Shown here: positions 7,605-11,241 of the stretch, in pieces
Numbering within the stretch: position 1 is the first letter of the stretch
How the letters are laid out: each line of letters starts with the position of its first letter
Assembly: GCA_021798655.1 (NCBI GenBank)
Contig: JAJZFE010000460.1
Coordinates: 1-11,241 of the forward strand
Source of the DNA: Acidobacteriota bacterium
GTDB taxonomy: Bacteria; Acidobacteriota; Terriglobia; Terriglobales; Acidobacteriaceae
Length of the DNA stretch: 11,241 bases
Direction of reading: 5' to 3'
Notes under the pieces: model-generated
Database searches by the model: none
The model's input: only the letters and a program-made list of their open reading frames with translations
What the model was told of the DNA's origin: nothing
Position numbers and translations under genes: made by a program

Positions 7605-7943
7605 ATGGACTTGGTGACAGGAGTCACTCGCTTCGGACTAAGCAGGAAGTCGGACAGTACACTGAGGAGAGTTCTTGTCTCTTCCGGATGGTCCAACAAC
7701 GTGGACCATCGCACCAAAGTTCAATACAAACTGGACATTGCGCAGCGTCCCGGTGAGAGCATCTGGTTCGGCTTCACCGTCTCAGCCATTAGCTTGGATC
7801 GCTCTTCGATCACGTTCTACGCGTCGCTGCAGGGATACCCGATGGATGGTCGTCACCACCTTGCGGTCGAAATGGGTGGGATCGAAGCTGTTGCTCTGAT
7901 CCCTTGCGTCGTGGTTGTCTGGCCAATGCTCGTCGATGGATGA
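7605..7943 (+). CDS. Doubtful ORF of 112 residues, function unknown
   Basis: The frame runs from an ATG at 7605 to TGA at 7941-7943, antisense to the ATPase/nitroreductase strand, and ends just before the nitroreductase stop. There is no ribosome-binding site before the ATG. The second half (from about residue 40, KVQYKLDIAQ onward) has codon-like third positions and a plausible mix of residues, including a hydrophobic end VALIPCVVVVWPM; the first 35 residues look random. The opposite register also stays open for a charged, His/Arg-rich frame that overlaps the nitroreductase end, so neither strand wins clearly. I recognise no family. It could be a real orphan, a gene remnant, or chance. Confidence 0.18.
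   Translation: MDLVTGVTRFGLSRKSDSTLRRVLVSSGWSNNVDHRTKVQYKLDIAQRPGESIWFGFTVSAISLDRSSITFYASLQGYPMDGRHHLAVEMGGIEAVALIPCVVVVWPMLVDG
7687..7710. repeat. Perfect 9-bp inverted repeat (hairpin or operator) between ATPase and nitroreductase
   Basis: GATGGTCCA (7687-7695) and TGGACCATC (7702-7710) are exact reverse complements around a 6-nt loop ACAACG. It lies about 195 nt upstream of the ATPase ATG and 236 nt downstream of the nitroreductase stop, both on the minus strand. There is no T-run after it. It may be the 3' end of the nitroreductase transcript, a structure in the ATPase leader, or a protein-binding palindrome. Confidence 0.5.
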
Positions 7944-7945
7944 CT

Positions 7946-8512
7946 TCAGCCGATCCAATGCACGGTTGCGGGATTCCGCTCCTGGGTTTTCGGCCATTGC
8001 CTGGGATAACCGAGCACGAGGGGAGCGACAATGCTGGTGGCTTCGGGGATACCCAATTCGGCCTTGGTGGCAGATTGATTGAACCAGGGTCGGGCCAAGC
8101 CGATCCAGCAGGTTCCTATGCCTGCGTCCCGCGCACTGAGCATGAAGGTGAGTGCAGCCAAACAGCAATCTTCGTCGGCCTGCTTTTCAAATGACGGTGC
8201 TGCCACGAGGACGAGCGCCGGGGCATGGTAGAGGAGCGAGAGTTCAGGCGTGGCAAGAAACTGCCGTTGCTGTGCGGCTTCTGCGGTGGGATTGTGCGCG
8301 ACCTTCTCAACCAGCCATGCCTTGGCTCTGTCGGAGAGATCGTCAATTCGGTGTTTGCCGAGAACGACCCAGAACTCCCACGGTTGACTGTTTCTGGCGC
8401 TGGGAGCCAGTATTGCCGTGTCGATGAGAGCCTGGACCATGTGTGGCTCGATGGGTGTGTCCTGATAAGTGCGGACTGAGCGTCTCTGCTGAAGAACCTC
8501 TCTCAACTCCAT
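7946..8512 (-). CDS. Nitroreductase family protein (FMN-dependent oxidoreductase)
   Basis: A complete 188-residue flavoprotein, the usual length for compact nitroreductases, expected to act as a cytosolic homodimer using NAD(P)H. The N-terminal FMN-phosphate contact is RRSVRTY (residues 10-16), followed by the family motif APSARNSQPWEFWVV (36-50). GIGTCWIG (131-138) is the Gly-rich stretch near FMN, and the C-terminal arm ends HWIG. The physiological substrate cannot be told; members reduce nitroaromatics or quinones, or do other flavin chemistry. The open frame extends upstream to 8707, but the ATG at 8512 is the start: it has AGGTGG 4 nt upstream and family similarity begins at MELREVL, while the 65 upstream residues are unlike any domain. 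The ATPase gene follows 450 nt downstream on the same strand, too far for tight coupling. Confidence 0.92.
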   Translation of the reverse strand: MELREVLQQRRSVRTYQDTPIEPHMVQALIDTAILAPSARNSQPWEFWVVLGKHRIDDLSDRAKAWLVEKVAHNPTAEAAQQRQFLATPELSLLYHAPALVLVAAPSFEKQADEDCCLAALTFMLSARDAGIGTCWIGLARPWFNQSATKAELGIPEATSIVAPLVLGYPRQWPKTQERNPATVHWIG

Positions 8513-8830
8513 GGCTCCACCTCGTTTCGCTGGGAAGATCCATCGGCACGACTCGCATTGCCTTTCCGTCGTGATCGTTGTGGATTCCGAATAACGTTGC
8601 TCTCGAATGGAACTGAGGTGCAACTTGCAACGTTCATTCCTGGTGCAAGCGAACGAACTGCAGTGAGTATTACTCGCGGCGTTGCTGAAGGCCGTGATTG
8701 AGGTCACAGGTTTTCGTGTGTAGTGACGCTTGATTTGGTGTTGCCGACAGCAGGCCGGAAGGCTGCAGGCTCCGATTGGCTGGCGCGAACGACCGCAGAG
8801 TAAGGTTCGTTGGATGCTTGCATGCAGGAG
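8513..8830. other. Intergenic region upstream of the nitroreductase
   Basis: No gene is supported here; the frame read upstream from the nitroreductase is its untranslated 5' extension. It should carry the nitroreductase promoter, but I saw no good -35/-10 pair. It contains the palindrome at 8660-8680, short GTCAC/GTGAC arms (8703-8707 and 8723-8727), and a TGCATGCA palindrome near 8818-8825. GC content is lower than in the genes. Confidence 0.4.
8660..8680. promoter_or_regulatory. Imperfect palindrome, possible operator of the nitroreductase
   Basis: GAGTA-T-TACTC (8665-8675) is a perfect 11-nt palindrome centred on 8670. Outer pairs at 8663/8677, 8661/8679 and 8660/8680 also match, giving an imperfect 21-nt dyad. 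Its centre is about 158 nt upstream of the nitroreductase ATG. The size suits a dimeric helix-turn-helix regulator, but there is no regulator gene in the window and no promoter to place it against. Confidence 0.25.
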
Positions 8831-8864
8831 CCCATTCAGTCTTTTCTGAAGTGTACTGAATGGG
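8831..8864 (-). terminator. Hairpin directly downstream of tRNA-Pro, likely terminator or 3' processing signal
   Basis: CCCATTCAGT (8831-8840) and ACTGAATGGG (8855-8864) are exact reverse complements, a 10-bp stem with a 14-nt loop. On the minus strand the stem begins 5 nt after the tRNA CCA end. No T-run follows, so it may act with Rho or as a barrier to 3' exonucleases rather than as a classical intrinsic terminator. Confidence 0.5.
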
Positions 8865-8869
8865 AAGAA

Positions 8870-8946
<77 letters not shown>

Positions 8947-9034
8947 AACAATTGCATGAGATGTCGATGGGAGGAGCATTCCGTGCTGCTCAAGCTTTTG
9001 GGTGGGCTTGCTGGACCGCTGAACCGACTCGAGT

Positions 9035-9043
9035 AGTTTAGCA
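9035..9043 (-). promoter_or_regulatory. Weak candidate promoter (extended -10) for tRNA-Pro
   Basis: On the minus strand TGC-TAAACT forms an extended -10 element about 90 nt before the mature tRNA 5' end. No -35 was found at the usual distance. A promoter is expected between 8947 and 9088, because the terminator at 9089-9121 should cut the tRNA off from the upstream gene. Confidence 0.22.
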
Positions 9044-9088
9044 GATATTTGGTTGGGAGTGGGGGTGTTGGTGCGGGGGGTGATGAGC

Positions 9089-9121
9089 AAAAAAAGCGGG
9101 GAGAGTTCGCTGACTCTCCCC
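9089..9121 (-). terminator. Intrinsic (Rho-independent) terminator of the surface-protein gene
   Basis: On the minus strand GGGGAGAGT (9121-9113 read as its reverse-complement pair with 9098-9106) makes a perfect 9-bp GC-rich stem with a 6-nt loop, followed 2 nt later by seven T residues (A-run at 9089-9095 on the plus strand). It lies 91 nt past the TAG at 9214-9212. This is the only textbook terminator in the window. Confidence 0.9.
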
Positions 9122-9211
9122 AGGGTGGTGCTATCGTTTGCTGTCGTTTGGCTAATGTGAAGGTCTTGGGTGCGGTACGGAGGTCTTTCCGTGCGCATTG
9201 CACCGGGGCTG

Positions 9212-11241
9212 CTATTGGCCGATGGCGAGCACCACCGAAGTGGTCTGTGCCGATGCGGGGAAGGTGACGCTGTTGGCGGTGATGTTGATGGTGTAGATCC
9301 TGGAGGCTGCCGGGCTGGTGGTTCCGCAGCCGGTGAGTCCGACGATGGCAAAGGTGAAGGCGAGCAGGATGAGCAGGCGTGCGCGCTGGGTGCCGAGGGT
9401 CTTGCGGCGGCGGAGGCCGGCGAAGCAGACTCCGAGGCCGGAGAGTTCCATGGGGAAGACTGCGGCTGCGGTGATGGGAGCGAAGTCTGCGGGGTGGAGG
9501 TTGAGGGGCGCCTGGAGACGGGCGTCGGCGGCGGTGGTGGTTACGGTCATGGTGGTGGTCGCGGTGCCACCGGCGGTGACGGTGGGGGAGGCATTGGAGA
9601 AGGTGCAGGTGGCGTCGGCGGGCAGGCCTGCGCAGGTGAGGGCGACCTGTCCGGCGAAGGCTCCGATGGAACTGATGGTGATCTGGTAGGTGGTGACGCC
9701 GCCTCCACGGAGGTAGGCGTTGGGGGTGGTGGTGCCAAGGACGAAGCTGCCGATGGGCTGGGAGATGATCTGGGTGAGATTGGCTCCGCTGGTGGTGTAG
9801 TTGGTGTTGGCGAGGAAGGTGGCGGCGATGGTGTGGGTGCCGAGGCCGAGGGTGGCGATGGTGAAGGTGGCAGAGCCGGCGGAGAGGGTTGCGGAGCCGA
9901 GGAGGACGGTGCCGTCGTAGAAGTTGACGATACCGGAGGCGGGGCCGCTGGTGGCCGATACGTTGGCGGTGAAGGTGATGTTGGAACCGGCGACCGTGGA
10001 GATGGCGGAGGAGGAGATGGTGGTGATGGTGGTGGCGGCGGTGATGGCCAGGGTGCCGGGGTGGATGGTTGCGATGTAGTTGCTGGCGGAGTTGCCGGAG
10101 ATGCTGGCCCCGATGGGGTAGGTTCCGGTGGAAGAGGTGTTGTTGGCGGCGGTGTTGTAGGTGACGACTACATCGTCGCCCGCGATGACTCCGGTGACGG
10201 AGCCGGCGAAGCTGGGGTTGGCCGCGCCGTAGATGCGGGTGGCGCTGTTGACGTTGATGACGAGGGATTTGGCGTTGGCGGTGATGGTGAGGGTGCCGGG
10301 GGTATTGGTGAAGGTGTAGTTGGCGAGGCTGGTGGCGCCAACGGGAGTGAGGGTTGCGGCGATGGGGTAGGTTCCGACGGGGCTGTTGGCGGAGGCGGTG
10401 GTGGCGTAGGAGACAAGGAAGGTGTCACCGGAGACGGCGCCGGTGAGGGTGCCTGAGAAGGCGGGGTTGGTGGTGCCGTAGGCGCGGGTGGCGTTGTTGA
10501 CGATCTCGGCGAGCGGAGCGGGCGTGACGGAGAGTGTGACGACGCCGGAGGTGGCGGAGTAGTTGGTATCGCCGGAGTAGTTGAAGGAAATGGTGTGGGT
10601 TCCCACGTCGAGGCCGCTGTTGAGCGCGGTGCAGGTGGTGGTGGCGGTGAGGGTTCCGGTGAAGATGCAGAGGGTGCGGCCTTCGGTGGCGAAGGTGATG
10701 GTGCCGGTGGGCACGGCGGTGATGGCGGAGAAGGTGACGACCTCGGGGAAGGACTGACCGTAGATTTCGGACTGAGCGGGGAGTGCGACGGCAAGGGCGG
10801 CGGTCTGCTTGCCGGTGGCGTTGAGGGCGATGGTCTGGGGGGTGTTGTAGGCGTTGGAGGCGAGCGTGGAGGAGGCCGTGATGGTGCCGCTGACGGTGGG
10901 GGTGAAGGTGAAGCCGAGGCTGCAGACTGCGCCGGTGAGGATGGAAGTGCCGCAGGTGGTGGAAGCGGTATCGACGGTGAAATGAGCGTCGGAGGGGGTG
11001 AAGGGACCAGTGATGGAGAGGATTTCGTTACCGGCGTTGGCGATGGTCTGGTGCTGTGCGGTGGAGGTGCTGCCGACGAGAATGGTCCCGAAGGCGAGGG
11101 TGGGGTTGGGGTAGGTGACTTCGACGACGGACTGGGTGGCGTTGTTGGAGATAAAGATGTTGCTATTGGCGTCGAGCGCGATGTTGAGGGGCGCTGCCGG
11201 GGTGAGCTGGGCGGCGACGGTGTAGACACTGGCGATGTTGG
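9212..11241 (-). CDS. Modular secreted/surface protein with NHL, ASH-type, Ig-like and MBG domains; N-terminus outside window
   Basis: The C-terminal 675 residues are visible; the frame is open to the right edge, so start and signal peptide are not seen. In order (visible numbering): the end of an NHL/beta-propeller-like unit (PLNIALDANSNIFISN, about 17-32), a choice-of-anchor D/ASH-like Ig domain (about 43-145, beginning LAFGTILVGSTS), an Ig-like repeat domain (about 150-240, with PTGTITF and YSGDTNYSA), two MBG domains (about 242-321 and 322-401), another Ig-like repeat (about 405-492, NFYDGTVLLGSA), and a Ser/Thr-rich module with LTCAGLPADATCTF (about 498-571). The tail has a hydrophobic run ending in GLRRRK, a membrane segment ending in LTGCG (about 620-639), then a short beta-type end. 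Such chains are typical of large extracellular proteins in soil acidobacteria; ligand and role are unknown. Cys residues occur in pairs that could form disulfides outside the cell. It stops at TAG 9214-9212. Confidence 0.85.
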   Translation of the reverse strand, partial: NIASVYTVAAQLTPAAPLNIALDANSNIFISNNATQSVVEVTYPNPTLAFGTILVGSTSTAQHQTIANAGNEILSITGPFTPSDAHFTVDTASTTCGTSILTGAVCSLGFTFTPTVSGTITASSTLASNAYNTPQTIALNATGKQTAALAVALPAQSEIYGQSFPEVVTFSAITAVPTGTITFATEGRTLCIFTGTLTATTTCTALNSGLDVGTHTISFNYSGDTNYSATSGVVTLSVTPAPLAEIVNNATRAYGTTNPAFSGTLTGAVSGDTFLVSYATTASANSPVGTYPIAATLTPVGATSLANYTFTNTPGTLTITANAKSLVINVNSATRIYGAANPSFAGSVTGVIAGDDVVVTYNTAANNTSSTGTYPIGASISGNSASNYIATIHPGTLAITAATTITTISSSAISTVAGSNITFTANVSATSGPASGIVNFYDGTVLLGSATLSAGSATFTIATLGLGTHTIAATFLANTNYTTSGANLTQIISQPIGSFVLGTTTPNAYLRGGGVTTYQITISSIGAFAGQVALTCAGLPADATCTFSNASPTVTAGGTATTTMTVTTTAADARLQAPLNLHPADFAPITAAAVFPMELSGLGVCFAGLRRRKTLGTQRARLLILLAFTFAIVGLTGCGTTSPAASRIYTINITANSVTFPASAQTTSVVLAIGQ
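10037..10516 (-). repeat. Tandem pair of MBG domains within the surface protein
   Basis: Two consecutive units with the same pattern: NNATRAYGTTNPAFSGTLTG and NSATRIYGAANPSFAGSV. Each goes on through a GTYPI motif and a NY motif to a PGTLTIT or PGTLAIT end. The ATR-YG positions are 83 residues apart. The units differ at many positions, so this is old domain duplication, not a recent DNA repeat. Confidence 0.75.

Noticed and set aside
8513..8707. N-terminal extension of the nitroreductase to a start at 8707
   Set aside because: The strong ribosome-binding site is at 8512 and family similarity begins there; the extension has no domain-like sequence.
9170..10456. 428-codon Gly-rich plus-strand ORF that resembles a PE_PGRS-like protein
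   Set aside because: It mirrors the Thr/Pro/Ser-rich surface protein; Thr codons ACC read GGT (Gly) on the other strand. The minus-strand frame has recognisable domains and an intrinsic terminator.

Overview
The window is GC-rich and reads as ordinary chromosomal sequence from a bacterium, most probably Acidobacteriota (class Terriglobia, the Granulicella/Edaphobacter/Terriglobus type). This is an inference from three things: the FAD-linked oxidase with a linker typical of fused Fe-S oxidases, the acetylornithine-aminotransferase-like protein with an archaeal-style sequence, and a huge Thr/Ser-rich NHL/ASH/Ig/MBG surface protein with a tail I associate with that phylum. No marker gene fixes the taxonomy. 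Codon third positions are strongly GC-biased, so long open frames appear opposite the real genes; they are shadows.

Layout. 1-1703 (minus): most of an FAD-linked oxidase/dehydrogenase whose C-terminus lies beyond the left edge. 1704-2105: a divergent intergenic region with face-to-face promoter candidates sharing one -10 hexamer, then a long leader. 2106-3512 (plus): class III PLP aminotransferase. 3526-3564: a stem-loop between convergent genes. 7492-3585 (minus): a two-gene operon of a P2-type Ca2+-ATPase and an AI-2E family membrane protein, joined by an ATGA stop/start overlap. 7493-7945: no convincing gene, but inverted and direct repeats near the ATPase start and a perfect 9-bp hairpin. 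8512-7946 (minus): FMN nitroreductase with a strong ribosome-binding site. 8513-8869: intergenic, with an imperfect palindrome and a 10-bp inverted repeat directly after the tRNA. 8946-8870 (minus): tRNA-Pro(CGG) with encoded CCA. 9089-9121: a clear intrinsic terminator for the last gene. 11241-9212 (minus): the C-terminal 675 residues of a modular secreted or surface protein that begins beyond the right edge.

How the genes fit together. The only firm operon is ATPase plus AI-2E protein, which suggests ion-linked membrane transport. The nitroreductase lies upstream on the same strand but about 450 bp away, so it is probably a separate unit. The oxidase and aminotransferase are divergent and could share control. 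I did not find a convincing new multi-gene system; the most interesting items are the operator-like repeats before the ATPase, the shared divergent promoter, departures from the usual Ca2+-ATPase motifs, and the two-part membrane tail of the surface protein.
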